64,000 bases of DNA from Candidatus Thalassolituus haligoni (GTDB lineage: Bacteria > Pseudomonadota > Gammaproteobacteria > Pseudomonadales > Oceanobacteraceae), in assembly GCF_041222825.1 (NCBI RefSeq), contig NZ_CP139482.1, positions 3,324,001 through 3,388,000 on the forward strand. The letters run 5' to 3'. Every line of letters begins with the position of its first letter. The first letter of the stretch is position 1. The notes beneath the pieces are model-generated. The model was not told the origin of the DNA and ran no database searches. It worked only from the letters and a program-made list of their open reading frames with translations. Shown here one piece after another: positions 15,413 to 26,009 of this stretch. Made by a program: the position numbers and the translations under genes.

Positions 15413-16135
15413 ATGACTTCCAGCCCCTTTCTCAATGACATTCGCCGCTTTATGCGCACCCGCGGCTACAGCCTGCGAACCGAGAAAACCTATGTTTACT
15501 GGATTCGGTTCTTTATTCGTTACCAAAAGCGGAGACATCCCAAAGAGATGGGGGCTGCTGAGGTGGTGCAGTTTCTGGGGTTTCTGGCGAATGATCGTCA
15601 TGTCTCGGTCAATACTCAGAAGCTGGCCTTGAATGCGTTGGCGTTCCTCTATAACACGTATCTGGAATTGCCTCTGGGCGACCTGGGCTTTCAACATGCC
15701 AACAAACCTGCCAAATTGCCTGTGGTGATCTCATCGCAGGAGGTCGGACGCATTCTTGCCGTGATGAATAATCGGGATCGGCTGATATTTTCGCTGCTAT
15801 TTGGCTCCGGTTTGCGCATTTCTGAATGTTGACGGCTGAGAATCAAGGATTTCGATTTTTCTCGGCGAGCACTGACCGTACACAGCGGCAAAGGAAACAA
15901 GGACCGGGTGACAATTCTCTCCTTATCGCTTCAGACTGAAATTGAAGCAGCGATGGCCAGTGCCATAGACATTCAGAAAATTGATAATACTCAGGGTGTT
16001 GGCCCCTCGTTGCCAGATGCCCTGGGGAGAAAGTATCCGAATGCCTTCCGTCAACCGGCCTGGATGTTCTTGTTTCCTTCCAGCGGTTTGTGTTTGCACC
16101 CGGATACCGGAGTGACCTGTCGGCATCATCTGCAT
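15413..16135 (+). pseudogene. intI: Integron integrase IntI, copy 1 (stop codon, 3' truncated)
   Basis: A tyrosine recombinase of the integron type. The N-terminal core-binding part (FLNDIRRFMRTRGYSLRTEKTYVYWIRFFI) and the first catalytic arginine region (FGSGLRISE) are present. The IntI-specific extra segment (LPDALGRKYPNAFRQPAWMF, then SSGLCLHPDTGVTCRHHLHQ) proves the class. A TGA at 15830-15832 replaces the codon that reads TTA in copy 2, and the frame then continues normally. IS copy A cuts the gene right after RHHLHQ, removing the HxxR and nucleophilic tyrosine. It is therefore inactive on two counts. Divergent from the cassettes, as in all integrons. Confidence 0.92.
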
Positions 16136-16964
16136 CAGGATGTTGAAATTCTTATTCGCTTCGCCGACAGAAGCTTTTTAACCCGAGAAATCACGCTTAT
16201 CTGGTTGTTTTCTGAGTGATCTTTCCGCTGGAAGCAGGATTCTCCACCCTGTTTCCGGTCTTCAGACGGATTGACCCTGTAACTTTGCCATTCGCACCAG
16301 GTTGCAGGCCATCATGGTCATCTCAAGAGCGCTGTTGACCTTCGCCAGTCCTTTCACTTTTAACTGCCATAAGTGGCCAACGGTCTTGCCCCAGCCGAAG
16401 GGTTCTTCAGCCGAAAACTCTTTTGGGAAGCCCAAGCCTGCATCAAAGTGCCATCGACACTGAAATGATCGTTCGACAGGAGCTGTTGTTTTTGGGCCGA
16501 GGCAACCACTTCGGCAAATAATTCGGCGCTGACGTCATGGTGGATCAAGCGATCCCGATTGACGCTGAAAGTCGAATGATCCCAGACCGGCTCATCAATG
16601 CTCAGGCCGACAAACCAGCGATAGAGCATGTTGTACTGAATCTGTTCGACCAGTTGCCGTTCGCTGCGAATACTGAAGAGGATTTGCAGCAGCAAGGCTC
16701 TCAATAAACGCTCCGGAGGAATGGATTCCCGCCCACGCTCGGAATAGATCAGGCTGAGCTTCCAATCGATGTGGGTGAGCGCCTGATCGAACAGGATTTT
16801 GATGGATCGTAAAGGGTGATCGTGTGGAACCCGTTCATCCAGTTTGATGGTGGTGAACAGAGGCTCTTGAGTAATGTCAGCGCCACGCATGGGGAGTCCG
16901 AGAATTCATTGAAAAAGAGTATTTTACCAAAGCCAGTAGGCATCAGGATAAAATCAACACCCTG
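16136..16964 (-). mobile_element. IS5-like element copy A, internally deleted
   Basis: Left end CAGGATGTTGAAATTC inside intI; right end reads CAACACCCTG before CTAA. The ends of the family are inverted repeats of the form CAGGCTGTTGA. About 829 bases are left and the middle of the transposase gene is missing. Same orientation as copies B, C and D. Confidence 0.88.
16262..16890 (-). pseudogene. IS5-like transposase, copy A (central deletion and frameshift)
   Basis: From the ATG at 16890 the frame gives an intact N-terminal half of an IS5-family transposase (LFTTIKLDERVPHDHPLR, SIPPERLLRALLLQILFSIRSERQL, MLYRWFVGLSID) and the first catalytic aspartate in HFSVDGTLMQAWASQKSF. It then jumps by deletion into the C-terminal part in another frame and stops at 16360. 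The true 3' end of the gene (stop at 16262-16264) is still present downstream. The second D and E of the DDE triad are lost. Confidence 0.88.
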
Positions 16965-17009
16965 CTAAACATGTCGGGCGTCAAAACAAACAGTGTCCGC
17001 TGGCTGTTT

Positions 17010-17768
17010 TCACTCGTTCAGGACAACATTACCGGCAAGCACAGCGATGTTGCCTTCAGGCAACAGGCTCACGCTGGATTGTTTTTCATCAAAACGTACC
17101 GGCAGTGCAATGACGTCAACGCCAGCGTTAATAACCTCTGCCAGTGCTTTTGCATACTCCGGATCAATATCGGCTGCCGCTGCAACGGCGGTAACGCCTT
17201 CCAGTGCCACGCAGAATAACAACAAACTGCGGTGCCCTTGCTGCCGTAATTGCTGCAAGCGCCGCAAGTGTTTCAGCCCACGCTCGGTGCGGGCATCCGG
17301 GAAACAACCCAGTCCGGCGGCGAGATCCTCACGCCGTAACGTCAGGCTTTTTACCTCAATATAGAGATCTGGCACAGCGTCGCCCTGCAACAAAAAATCC
17401 AATCGCCCATCTTCTACCCTAGGCTCCCGCAGCACTCGGGTATAACCACCCAGCAGATCAGACAAGCAACCGGTATTCGGGAGTTGCTGCAGCATTTCGG
17501 CCACCAGCTGATTGGCTCTGGCGGTATTAATACAGGCTTTGTACTGACCCGCCACTTCGGTCCATTCCCAGCTGTAGCGCAGCTTGCGTTGTGGGTTGGC
17601 ACTGTCCCACAGCCAGACCCGGCAACCGGGGTCGGCACAGCCGGTCATGGCACCGGTATTGGCACAATGGGCAGTAATGACGTCGCCGTTATCCAGTTCG
17701 ATGTCGGCCAGAAAGCGCTTGTAACGTTTGATCAGGCGGCCCGGAATCAGTGCTGACGAGTACTTCAT
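17010..17768 (-). CDS. sfsA: Sugar fermentation stimulation protein SfsA
   Basis: A 252-residue member of the SfsA family. It matches over the whole length: LIKRYKRFLADIELDNGD at the start (OB-fold), HCANTGAMTGCADPG, YIEVKSLTL near residue 125 (nuclease-like core with D/E-x-K), and FPDARTERGLKHL. In E. coli it binds DNA and influences maltose use; the exact role is not settled. The start ATG overlaps the stop of the upstream aminotransferase gene by four bases (ATGA), so the two are cotranscribed. The right edge of integron unit 1 lies 41 bases beyond its stop. Confidence 0.93.
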   Translation of the reverse strand: MKYSSALIPGRLIKRYKRFLADIELDNGDVITAHCANTGAMTGCADPGCRVWLWDSANPQRKLRYSWEWTEVAGQYKACINTARANQLVAEMLQQLPNTGCLSDLLGGYTRVLREPRVEDGRLDFLLQGDAVPDLYIEVKSLTLRREDLAAGLGCFPDARTERGLKHLRRLQQLRQQGHRSLLLFCVALEGVTAVAAAADIDPEYAKALAEVINAGVDVIALPVRFDEKQSSVSLLPEGNIAVLAGNVVLNE

Positions 17769-18967
17769 GTTATGGCTACCAACCAGTCTGACAGGCGTTC
17801 GACAGCCTGTTTCAGTCGGGCAAGATCGGCGGTAAAGGCAAATCGTATATGAGTCTGGGCCTGATACTCGCCAAAATCGATACCCGGAGTCAGCGCCACG
17901 CCGGTTTCACGTAACGCGCGCAAACAAAATTCAAGGCTATTGTTGGTAAAGCGGCTGGCATCTGCGTACACATACAAGGCCCCATCCGGTGCCACGGGCA
18001 CCACAAAACCCAGTTCTGGCAAGGCCGTGAGCAGATACTCACGGCGTTCGGCAAGAATCGACCGACGTTGCTCCAGAATCGCCAGGGTTTCCGGCTCGAA
18101 GGCCGCCATGGCTGCGTGCTGTGCCGGTGTTGGCGGCGCAAGAAACACATTCTGGGCCAGTGTTTCCAGCGTCGGCAACCAGTGCTCCGGTACTACCGCC
18201 CAACCCAGCCGCCAGCCGGTCATGCCGAAATATTTGGAGAAGCTGTTAATCACCACGGCATTATCGGCAACAGACAAGACACTCTGTGGTTCTGAGCCAT
18301 AGTTCAGCCCCTGGTAGATTTCGTCCACCCATAACTCACCTCCCAGCCGTTCAGCTGTAGTGGCCAATTGGGACAATTCTGGCAGGCTTAATACGGTACC
18401 CGTCGGGTTGGCGGGGCTGGCCACCAGCGCAGCTCGGGTGGCCGGTGACCAATGTTGCTCCAGCAACGCTGGTGTTAGCTGATAACGCTGCTGCGGCCCA
18501 GCGGGAATCAACTGGCCACAGGCTTCAAACAAACGGGCAAAATGGCGATTACAGGGATAACCAGGGTCTGCCAGCATCAGCTGATCGCCTGGCCCCAAAC
18601 GCGACGCGGCCAGCAGCAGCAAGGCCCCGGATGCACCAGGCGTCAGAATAATACGGGCAGGAGACAGCGAAATACCGAACCGTTGCTGATACCAATGCGC
18701 CACTTTTTCACGCAAGGCGGGCATACCCAGCGCCGGGGTATAGCCAGTGTTGCCAGCTCGTAATGCCGTGAAAGCGGCGTCGATCATCGGTGCCGGGGTC
18801 GGGAAATCCGGCTCACCCACTTCCAGATGAATAATGTCCTGGCCAGCAGCTTGCAGCGTTTGGGCTTCGGTCAGAATCTCCATGACCTGAAAAGGGGATA
18901 TTTCACGGCTGCGTCGAGTCATGGCCTGACCAGTAGCCGGATGGATAGATCGAGATGAATGTTCCAC
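17765..18967 (-). CDS. PLP-dependent aminotransferase, class I/II
   Basis: A 400-residue fold-type I aminotransferase. Landmarks are EVGEPDFPTP near residue 45, the catalytic lysine in INSFSKYFGMTGWRLGW near residue 230, and LVDEIYQGLNYG (WVDEIYQG) before it. The pattern resembles the valine-pyruvate/aspartate-type group often paired with sfsA or dksA. The start is taken as GTG at 18967 because AGGAG sits seven bases before it; ATG at 18994 and 18922 are in frame but lack such a site. The substrate is not predictable from sequence. Confidence 0.85.
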   Translation of the reverse strand: MEHSSRSIHPATGQAMTRRSREISPFQVMEILTEAQTLQAAGQDIIHLEVGEPDFPTPAPMIDAAFTALRAGNTGYTPALGMPALREKVAHWYQQRFGISLSPARIILTPGASGALLLLAASRLGPGDQLMLADPGYPCNRHFARLFEACGQLIPAGPQQRYQLTPALLEQHWSPATRAALVASPANPTGTVLSLPELSQLATTAERLGGELWVDEIYQGLNYGSEPQSVLSVADNAVVINSFSKYFGMTGWRLGWAVVPEHWLPTLETLAQNVFLAPPTPAQHAAMAAFEPETLAILEQRRSILAERREYLLTALPELGFVVPVAPDGALYVYADASRFTNNSLEFCLRALRETGVALTPGIDFGEYQAQTHIRFAFTADLARLKQAVERLSDWLVAIT

Positions 18968-19226
18968 AAAGAATCTCCTGCGTCGGGCCAACATTGTGCC
19001 AGAAGCCGACAATTCGACAAATTGTCGCTCTACAAGCCGTCTATTTGCCTGTTGGCCGCATCAACCCAATGAAATAGTTGGCGCTCGCGCCGTTATCTGC
19101 TAGTTTGCCGGCCTTATTATTTTTGGCGCCCATGGACATGCCGGTATCAGGCCACTGGTCCTTGCTGTCGTGGTAAGCCAAGTGTTCGGTTGATTGAACC
19201 CGTTAACCAGGTGAGGCAGCAGCACC

Positions 19227-19661
19227 ATGCCGCAAGATAAAAAAGAATTCGCTCTGACAGACTTTACTCCTTACCAGGCGTCCGCGACTGAAGAGTACAT
19301 GAATGACACCCAGCTCGAGCATTTCGCAAATATTCTGCGCAAATGGAAACAAGAGTTGATGGAGGAAGTCGATCGTACCAAAGAGCACATGCAGACTGAG
19401 CTGAATAACTATGCCGATCCTAACGATCGCGCCAGCCAGGAAGAGGAATTCAACCTCGAACTGCGTACCCGTGACCGCGAGCGCAAGCTCATCAAGAAGA
19501 TCGAAAAAACACTCGATCTGATCGACAAGGGCGATTACGGCTATTGTGAAGCCTGTGGTGTTGAAATTGGTATTCGTCGTCTGGAAGCACGTCCGACAGC
19601 CGACCAGTGTATCGATTGCAAGACCCTTGCAGAAATCAAGGAAAAGCAACTGGGCGTTTGA
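19227..19661 (+). CDS. dksA: RNA polymerase-binding transcription factor DksA
   Basis: A 144-residue secondary-channel factor that, together with ppGpp, redirects transcription in the stringent response. The coiled-coil with the acidic tip (NYADPNDRASQEEEF) is near residues 60-80. The zinc finger is CEACGVEIGIRRLEARPTADQCIDC near residues 107-131, with all four cysteines. AGGTGAGG lies upstream. First gene of the dksA-gluQRS-cbrAB block, the same order as in Pseudomonas. Confidence 0.97.
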   Translation: MPQDKKEFALTDFTPYQASATEEYMNDTQLEHFANILRKWKQELMEEVDRTKEHMQTELNNYADPNDRASQEEEFNLELRTRDRERKLIKKIEKTLDLIDKGDYGYCEACGVEIGIRRLEARPTADQCIDCKTLAEIKEKQLGV

Positions 19662-19717
19662 TCCAGTTGTGCCGTGCGGGTGCCCTTTGCCCGCGCCGCG
19701 CCCTTCTTCCCACCCTC

Positions 19718-20686
19718 ATGTCGACTCCCACAGCGGCTCTCTCTGACGCTCTCCAGACTGCTCGCTCACAACCAGAGCCCGGTTGTTATATTGGCCGTTT
19801 TGCGCCGTCGCCTACCGGCCCACTGCATTTTGGTTCGTTACTCGCAGCCTTAGCCAGTTACCTCGACGCTCGCCACGCCAATGGCCAATGGCTGCTGCGT
19901 ATCGAAGATCTCGACCCACCCAGAGAAGAACCGGGAGCCAGCCACCATATTCTCAGCACCCTGGAAGCCTACGGCCTGAACTGGGACGGCAGCGTGCGTT
20001 ATCAGAGCCAGCGCCAGGCGGCCTATCAGCACGGTTTGCAACAGCTGGCGGACAAAGGTGTGGCCTTTCCCTGTGGTTGTTCACGCAAGCAACTGCAAGG
20101 CCGTCTGCACCTTCGGCATTGCCTGAACCCGCCAGACCGGAGTCAGGATTACGCCTGGCGTTTCCGGGTTGATCCGAATTCCGCGCCGCTGTGCTTTCAG
20201 GATCGTCTGCAAGGCCGCGTTTGCCTGTCTCCTGCCAACGATATCGGTGATTTTGTGATTCGCCGCCGCGACCAGCTCTGGTCTTATCAGCTGGCGGTGG
20301 TGCTGGATGACCGTGATCAGGGTATCAACCAAATTGTGCGGGGCATCGACCTGATCGACTCAACCCAACGACAACTGCTAATCTATCAGGCGTTCGATTG
20401 GAGCGCACCACAGTACGCGCATATTCCGGTCGCGACAGAAGCCAATGGTCAGAAACTCAGCAAGCAGAATCTGGCCCTGCCCTTACAACCGGACCCCAGC
20501 GGCCAAACCCTATGGCTGGCGTTAGACTGGCTCCGCCAGCACCCTCCGGTGGCACTGCAATACGAAGGTAATCCCAGCGTACTACAGTGGGCAATCCAGC
20601 ATTGGCAGCCCGCAGCACTCAATGGCATTCACGGCCTGCCAGCACCCGTCTCGTTTCAACGCAGCCCGGCTGGCCTGCGGTCATAA
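19718..20686 (+). CDS. gluQRS: Glutamyl-Q tRNA(Asp) synthetase
   Basis: A 322-residue paralogue of glutamyl-tRNA synthetase lacking the anticodon-binding domain. It attaches glutamate to the queuosine base of tRNA-Asp. The HIGH-like motif is in GRFAPSPTGPLHFGSLLAAL near residue 30, and the KMSKS-like motif is GQKLSKQN near residue 245. CGCSRKQL supplies part of the zinc site. The start at 19718 (MSTPT) is chosen because it starts just before the conserved core; the in-frame codon at 19607 lies inside dksA. Confidence 0.93.
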   Translation: MSTPTAALSDALQTARSQPEPGCYIGRFAPSPTGPLHFGSLLAALASYLDARHANGQWLLRIEDLDPPREEPGASHHILSTLEAYGLNWDGSVRYQSQRQAAYQHGLQQLADKGVAFPCGCSRKQLQGRLHLRHCLNPPDRSQDYAWRFRVDPNSAPLCFQDRLQGRVCLSPANDIGDFVIRRRDQLWSYQLAVVLDDRDQGINQIVRGIDLIDSTQRQLLIYQAFDWSAPQYAHIPVATEANGQKLSKQNLALPLQPDPSGQTLWLALDWLRQHPPVALQYEGNPSVLQWAIQHWQPAALNGIHGLPAPVSFQRSPAGLRS

Positions 20687-20782
20687 ATGCCAGTGTCCGA
20701 TTTATGCTACCCTGTCGCCTTTTGCCACACTCGGTGTTGCCAGTCAGCAACTGTCACCCGCCCCTGACCAGGAACCTGCTTG

Positions 20783-23704
20783 ATGACATTCAGCCTCAGC
20801 CTGCTCTGCCTGATTCTGCTTGGTTACCTGGCCCTGCTGTATCTCAGTGCCTACGCCGTGGAGCGCAGCTGGATACCACGCCGCTGGGTACAACAGCCGA
20901 TCATCTATCTGCTGTCGCTGGGCGTCTTTGCCAGCGCTTGGGGCTATTACGGCAGCGTGGCACTGGCTCAACTTTATGGCTATGGCTATTTTTCCTACTT
21001 CGGGGGCCTTGCCGGTGCCTTTCTGCTGACACCCATTTTGTTACGGCCAATCTTGCGCATCACCCGCCGCTACCAGCTCAACTCTCTCGCCGACCTGCTG
21101 GCGTTCCGCTACCGCAGCCAGGCGGCTGGCGTTCTGGTCAGTATCTGTATGCTGTGTGTGGTTGTGCCGTTACTCAGCCTGCAAATCAAGGCGGTGGCCG
21201 ACACGCTCGATATTCTCAGCCCTGGATGGCCGGTCAGTAATCTGGCTCTCGGCTTTGCCATGATACTGCTGACGCTGACCATTATGTTTGGCGCCCGCCA
21301 AATGACGCCAAGGGAAAACCACGAGGGCCTGGTGTTTTCACTGGCGCTGGAATCGCTGTTCAAGCTGGTTGCTGCAGCCGTCACCACTATCGTGGTAGTG
21401 ACCGAGATTATTCCTGCATCACCGGGTGGCGATCAGTGGATGTTATCGATTCACCACTACCTCGCCAGTCGTCCGTCCGGCCCGCCTGATGGCCCTTGGC
21501 TGACACTACTGGTGATGTGCCTGGCGATTGCCATTGCCATGCCTCACACGTTCCATATCACCTTTACCGAAAACGTCAGCAACCGCGCCCTGCGACTGGC
21601 CAGCTGGGCCTTTCCACTGATTTTACTGGCACTGAGCCTGTCTATTCCGCCGCTGCTCTGGGCCGGGATGTCTCATCAGATCACGGTGCCAACTGAATAT
21701 TTTGCGCTGGGCCTGGGGCTGGAAACCGGCTCACCAACCATTACCTTGCTGGTTTTTCTGGGAGGCGTGGCCGCTGCCACTGGCGTCAGTATTCAGATGA
21801 CTCTGGCGACTACGGCGATGTTGCTGAATCACCTGCTTTTCCCTCATTACAAACCCAGCCCGAAACACGATTTTTACCGCTGGCTCTTATGGTCTCGTCG
21901 GTTATTAATCCTCGGATTGATCGCGCTGTCGTATCTTTTTTATCAGCTCATGGGCGACAAACTCGACATCAACCGCCTCGGTATTCTTGCCTGTGGTGCC
22001 GCCATGCAGTTTTTGCCCGGTATTCTCGGCTTGTTGTACTGGCGCGGTGCCAGCCGTACGGGCTTTGTTGCAGGTTTGAGTACCGGTCTGGCTATCTGGT
22101 TATTGGGGCTGCTGCTGCCGCTGCTGCTGGTTGGCTCCCGCTGGGAACACTGGTTCATGATTCCCGATGAAAGCAACTGGCACCGTACCGCCTTGCTCAG
22201 CGTACTGGGCAACCTGCTGCTGTTTGTCATCATCAGCTTCACCCGCAAGCCGGACGATGCCGAACTCAGCGCCGCCGACGCCTGCGTCATCGCCGCCCAA
22301 CGTCCCAGCATGCAATTGCTGGAGGCTGAAAATTCCAACGATGCCATCCTTGCTCTCAGTCGCCCGTTAGGTCGCTACATGGCCGAACGCGAAGTACACC
22401 AGGCGCTGACGGATCTGGGCCTGCCCGGCTATGAAGACCGACCGCACGAACTGCGTCGCTTGCGCGTACGGTTGGAAGCCAATTTGTCCGCTTTACTCGG
22501 CCCAACCGTGGCACAAGATATTATCCGGCGCTATTTACCACTGCAGGAAGGCACCGAACTAAGCAGCGACATTTATATTATTGAACAGCGACTGGAAGGC
22601 TTTCATGACCGGCTTTCAGGCATCGCAGGAGAGCTGGATCACTTGCGCCGCTACCACCGCCAAACCCTCGAACGGCTGCCTATCGGCGCATGTTCCCTGG
22701 CGGAAGATGGTGAAATCCTGTTGTGGAATCAAGTGATGGTCGAACTGACCGGGCTGGCCGCCGAACGGGTCACCGGCACCTTGCTGCACCAGTTACCAAC
22801 GCCCTGGGGCGATCTGCTTGGACGTTTTATCAAAACGCCGACATTACACGAGCACAAAAAACGGGTCGACATTGGTGCCCGCCCCCGCTGGTACACCTTA
22901 CACAAATCCATTATTCAGTCAGCCAATGGCCAGCCAGGTGGGATTGTGCTGTTGCTCGAAGACCAGACCGACACCCAGCTACTGGAGCGCGAATTGATTC
23001 ACAGCGAGCGTCTGGCATCGATTGGTCGCCTGGCGGCTGGCGTCGCCCATGAAATTGGCAACCCGATTACCGGCATCGACTGCCTCGCCCAGAGCATGGA
23101 ATACGAAACTGACAATCCCGAGCTGCACCAGATTGCCCACCAGATTCGTGAGCAGACCCAACGCGTCAGCCGCATTCTGCAATCCATGATGAACTTCGCT
23201 CATGCGGGTAACCACGCCACCGAGAACGAGGAAGTCAACCTGCACCATTGCCTTGAAGATGCCATGCAGCTGCTGCGCCTGAACAAACGCAGCCCGGACA
23301 TTGAATTCGTCAATCAAAGTGACCCTGAGCTACTGGTCATTGGCGACTCTCAACGTCTGGTACAGGTATTTATCAACCTGCTGAGTAATGCCCGTGATGC
23401 CAGTCAACCCGGTCAACAGGTCATTGCCGATACACTGGCCGATATGCATCAGGTCACCGTCAGAGTGACCGATCAGGGTCACGGCATTCCGCCTGATACA
23501 TTAGAACAGGTGTTCGAACCCTTCTTCACCACCAAGGAAGTTGGCAAGGGCACTGGCCTCGGTCTGGCACTGGTGTACAGCATCATTGAAGAACATTATG
23601 GCCAGGTACAGATCGTCAGTCCGGTGACCGGGAATGCCGGTACTTGTGTTAAAGTCAGTCTCCCGCGTTACCTGCCGGAGAACAGGATGGAAACAAATCT
23701 ATGA
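20783..23704 (+). CDS. cbrA: Sensor histidine kinase CbrA (SLC5 transporter domain)
   Basis: A 973-residue hybrid of a transporter and sensor kinase. Residues 1-470 form about 13 membrane helices of the sodium/solute symporter (SLC5) family, followed by a linker and a PAS-like region ([20 protein letters not shown]). The DHp helix has H756 in [17 protein letters not shown], and the ATPase domain has [32 protein letters not shown]. In Pseudomonas CbrA, with CbrB, governs carbon/nitrogen balance and histidine uptake. AGGAA precedes the ATG at 20783. Overlaps cbrB by four bases. Length is close to Pseudomonas CbrA. Confidence 0.94.
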   Translation: MTFSLSLLCLILLGYLALLYLSAYAVERSWIPRRWVQQPIIYLLSLGVFASAWGYYGSVALAQLYGYGYFSYFGGLAGAFLLTPILLRPILRITRRYQLNSLADLLAFRYRSQAAGVLVSICMLCVVVPLLSLQIKAVADTLDILSPGWPVSNLALGFAMILLTLTIMFGARQMTPRENHEGLVFSLALESLFKLVAAAVTTIVVVTEIIPASPGGDQWMLSIHHYLASRPSGPPDGPWLTLLVMCLAIAIAMPHTFHITFTENVSNRALRLASWAFPLILLALSLSIPPLLWAGMSHQITVPTEYFALGLGLETGSPTITLLVFLGGVAAATGVSIQMTLATTAMLLNHLLFPHYKPSPKHDFYRWLLWSRRLLILGLIALSYLFYQLMGDKLDINRLGILACGAAMQFLPGILGLLYWRGASRTGFVAGLSTGLAIWLLGLLLPLLLVGSRWEHWFMIPDESNWHRTALLSVLGNLLLFVIISFTRKPDDAELSAADACVIAAQRPSMQLLEAENSNDAILALSRPLGRYMAEREVHQALTDLGLPGYEDRPHELRRLRVRLEANLSALLGPTVAQDIIRRYLPLQEGTELSSDIYIIEQRLEGFHDRLSGIAGELDHLRRYHRQTLERLPIGACSLAEDGEILLWNQVMVELTGLAAERVTGTLLHQLPTPWGDLLGRFIKTPTLHEHKKRVDIGARPRWYTLHKSIIQSANGQPGGIVLLLEDQTDTQLLERELIHSERLASIGRLAAGVAHEIGNPITGIDCLAQSMEYETDNPELHQIAHQIREQTQRVSRILQSMMNFAHAGNHATENEEVNLHHCLEDAMQLLRLNKRSPDIEFVNQSDPELLVIGDSQRLVQVFINLLSNARDASQPGQQVIADTLADMHQVTVRVTDQGHGIPPDTLEQVFEPFFTTKEVGKGTGLGLALVYSIIEEHYGQVQIVSPVTGNAGTCVKVSLPRYLPENRMETNL

Positions 23705-25104
23705 GTCGCATTCTGGTCGTCGAAGACGAAGCTATTATTCGCCAATCTGTACGCAGACTGTTGCAGCGTCACCACTACGAAGTAACAGACCTCGACAGTA
23801 TTGATGCAGCCCGCGAATACGACCTGAGCGCCTTTGATCTGGTGATTACCGATCTACGCCTGCCAGGTGGCCAAGGTACCGATCTGATTGAACTGGCCGG
23901 AACGACACCAGTGCTGATCATGACCAGCTACGCCAGCCTCCGCTCTGCGGTGGACGCCATGAAAATGGGTGCGGTCGAATACATCGCCAAACCCTTTGAT
24001 CATGGCGAACTGGTTGAAGCCGTCAAATCAATCCTCGAAAAGGCCCAACTGCCCCCCGAAAGCAGTGCCTCCGACCTGCCCGTCAGCAACGCCACGGATA
24101 TCGCCAAGAACAACGGCATCATTGGCAGTTGCGATACCATGCAAGTGCTGTTTCGTAAAATTAGCAAGGTCGCTCCCACGGATGCAACCGTGATGATTCA
24201 TGGCGAATCCGGTACCGGCAAAGAGCTGGTCGCCAAGGCACTGCATCAGCAAAGTCGCCGGGCAACCGCTCAGCTTATCTCCGTCAACTGCGCCGCCATC
24301 CCGGAAACCCTGCTCGAATCCGAACTGTTTGGCCATGAAAAAGGCGCGTTCACAGGGGCAGCTACCCAGCGTCAGGGACTGGTAGAGGCCGCCAATGGTG
24401 GCACCCTCTTCCTCGACGAAATTGGCGAACTGCCACTGGAAGCCCAGGCACGGCTGTTACGGGTGTTACAGGAAAGTGAGATTCGTCGTGTTGGCGCCGT
24501 ACAAAGCATTAAGGTTGATGTGCGGCTAATTGCCGCAACTCACCGCAACCTCAAGGAAATGGCAGCCTGTGGAGAGTTTCGCGAAGACCTCTACTACCGG
24601 CTGAACGTGGTCGAACTGACGTTACCACCATTACGAGACCGAGGTGACGACGTGACAGAACTGGCCAGTTTCATGCTGACGCGAGCCTGCGAAAAAATGG
24701 GGCAATCCCCCATGCGTTTTGACAGCGGTGCCGTATTGGCGATTAAACAGTATCAATGGCCAGGCAACGTCCGCGAACTGGAAAACGCCGTTGAACGTGC
24801 GGTGATCCTTGCAGAAGACCGCTACGTCAGCGCTGAATTACTCGGCATCGATTTGTCGCCCGATCGCTACATCAGCTCAGCCATGCGTGAAAACCTGATT
24901 GAAAATAACAACAACCCAGCCATCATCGAACGCACGGAACATGGCGACCAGGGCGACTTATCACTCGACGACTACTTTGTGCATTTTGTCCTGGAGAACG
25001 AAGCCAAAATGACCGAGACCGACCTTGCCCGCAAGCTGGGCATATCGCGCAAGAGCCTGTGGGAGCGACGCCAGCGTCTGGGCATTCCGCGCAAGAAAAA
25101 ATAA
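23701..25104 (+). CDS. cbrB: Sigma-54-dependent response regulator CbrB
   Basis: A 467-residue NtrC-family regulator. The receiver domain has phospho-acceptor D51 in LVITDLRLPGG and the conserved lysine in YIAKPFD. The AAA+ domain has GESGTGKE near 169, the sigma-54 contact GAFTGA near 216, and LFLDEIGELP as Walker B. The C-terminal Fis-like HTH (ETDLARKLGISRKSLWERRQRL) is at 435-460. It is phosphorylated by CbrA, and in Pseudomonas it activates crcZ from a sigma-54 promoter directly downstream. Here three such promoters follow. Confidence 0.95.
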   Translation: MSRILVVEDEAIIRQSVRRLLQRHHYEVTDLDSIDAAREYDLSAFDLVITDLRLPGGQGTDLIELAGTTPVLIMTSYASLRSAVDAMKMGAVEYIAKPFDHGELVEAVKSILEKAQLPPESSASDLPVSNATDIAKNNGIIGSCDTMQVLFRKISKVAPTDATVMIHGESGTGKELVAKALHQQSRRATAQLISVNCAAIPETLLESELFGHEKGAFTGAATQRQGLVEAANGGTLFLDEIGELPLEAQARLLRVLQESEIRRVGAVQSIKVDVRLIAATHRNLKEMAACGEFREDLYYRLNVVELTLPPLRDRGDDVTELASFMLTRACEKMGQSPMRFDSGAVLAIKQYQWPGNVRELENAVERAVILAEDRYVSAELLGIDLSPDRYISSAMRENLIENNNNPAIIERTEHGDQGDLSLDDYFVHFVLENEAKMTETDLARKLGISRKSLWERRQRLGIPRKKK

Positions 25105-25159
25105 CCCTGCACACGCTTCAACCGATCTCAATTCAGCCGCAAAACCACCGTTCGGGCAT

Positions 25160-25370
25160 TGTTACCCGAACGGCAAACCCCTGCTTGTAACTCCCGCATC
25201 CAGTACCCATCCACCACACCGGCTACTTCCCTGGTCGTACGACTTCGAGCCGCGCATCTCGAACATCCTATTGGCCAACCTGAGTGTTACCCCACTACCC
25301 CGAGCAACCTACCGCATACGCTACCCGAGGTAACACAATAGGTAACACTCCACTAACCCAGCCAGTAACA
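25160..25370 (+). promoter_or_regulatory. TGTTAC/GTAACA cluster upstream of small RNA 1
   Basis: TGTTAC at 25160 and 25285, and GTAACA at 25330, 25342 and 25365, lie 100-300 bases before the sigma-54 promoter, as expected for enhancer sites of an NtrC-type activator. The same hexamers recur before the other two small RNA promoters, so they are probably CbrB sites. Confidence 0.6.
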
Positions 25371-25462
25371 CACCCGCCTGAACCAATACCCACAGCCAGA
25401 AATAAATACTAAGCCATTGATTAATAACGATAAAAATAAACAAAAAAACAAAATCCCTACCT

Positions 25463-25477
25463 TGGCACGTAACTGGC
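25463..25477 (+). promoter_or_regulatory. Sigma-54 promoter 1
   Basis: TGGCAC with GG at 25464-25465, then exactly ten bases, then GC at 25476-25477. This matches the -24/-12 rule; transcription should start near 25489. Confidence 0.8.
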
Positions 25478-25488
25478 TTTAACTACTG

Positions 25489-25650
25489 CAACAAAAAGAG
25501 CGGGTATCACGCCAAACAAAAACAACAATGTGATCATCAGCCTTACACCGAAAATAAAAACAAGTGTCGGTGCACGAGTGTCAGAACAAGAAGAAGTCAT
25601 ACTCTCTCGCGAACCCCGCACCTGAAAAGGTGGCGGGGTTTGTTCTTTCT
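25489..25650 (+). ncRNA. CrcZ-like small RNA 1
   Basis: About 160 nucleotides with no credible coding frame. Two hairpins expose A-rich loops: ATCAC (25506)/GTGAT (25530) around CAAACAAAAACAACAA, and CACCGA (25546)/TCGGTG (25567) around AAATAAAAACAAG. An unpaired ACAAAAAG lies near the 5' end. AAnAAnAA-type motifs are the known Hfq/Crc-binding elements of CrcZ, which sequesters these proteins and relieves catabolite repression. Position after cbrB, sigma-54 promoter and loop motifs support the call; the sequence itself is short and not alignable by eye to Pseudomonas CrcZ. Confidence 0.7.
25612..25650 (+). terminator. Terminator of small RNA 1
   Basis: AACCCCGCACCT, GAAA loop, AGGTGGCGGGGTT (one bulged G), then TGTTCTTTCT. 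Almost identical to the terminator of small RNA 2. Confidence 0.85.
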
Positions 25651-25887
25651 GGGCATTTTTATTGTCAGAACGGACTGGCAGAGTCGGGTTGATATCGAAA
25701 TCAGGTAGCAAATCCAATGTCAGCAATGTGACCGCACAATCTCATGGTCAACCACCACACATCCGCCAGCCTTGAATGACACCTCCCCGCCATTACCCTC
25801 ACATGGGCCAGTTTTTCTGCGACATACAAGCTGCCCCAAATACTCCTCACTACCCAGACTGCTCCCCCCAAAGAAGTGCTACCCAAG

Positions 25888-25937
25888 TGTTACACCATCG
25901 CCAAAGTGTTACCCCTCACCCCGCTATCAAGGTAACA
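25888..25937 (+). promoter_or_regulatory. TGTTAC/TGTTAC/GTAACA triad upstream of small RNA 2
   Basis: TGTTAC at 25888 and 25907 (19 bases apart) and GTAACA at 25932 (25 bases further). The spacing is repeated almost exactly before small RNA 3. Likely CbrB enhancer. Confidence 0.65.
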
Positions 25938-26009
25938 AATACCTGACATTGACGAGCCAAATTCAAACCAGAGAACACAACTCATTGATATTAAAGAGTT
26001 TTAAAAAAC

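Larger units (their letters stand above)
9487..16968. mobile_element. Integron unit 1, IS-flanked composite-transposon-like
   Basis: The unit runs from a CTAA (9487-9490) just outside IS fragment D to a CTAA (16965-16968) just outside IS copy A. Inside are eight complete attC sites, nine cassettes (the last one cut), an attI region and a broken intI. Both IS copies have the same orientation. CTAA fits the YTAR four-base target known for IS5-group elements, so the pair may be a target-site duplication of the whole unit. The cassette genes are clearly more AT-rich than the flanking core genes. A second unit of the same design lies at 46437-54793. Confidence 0.7.
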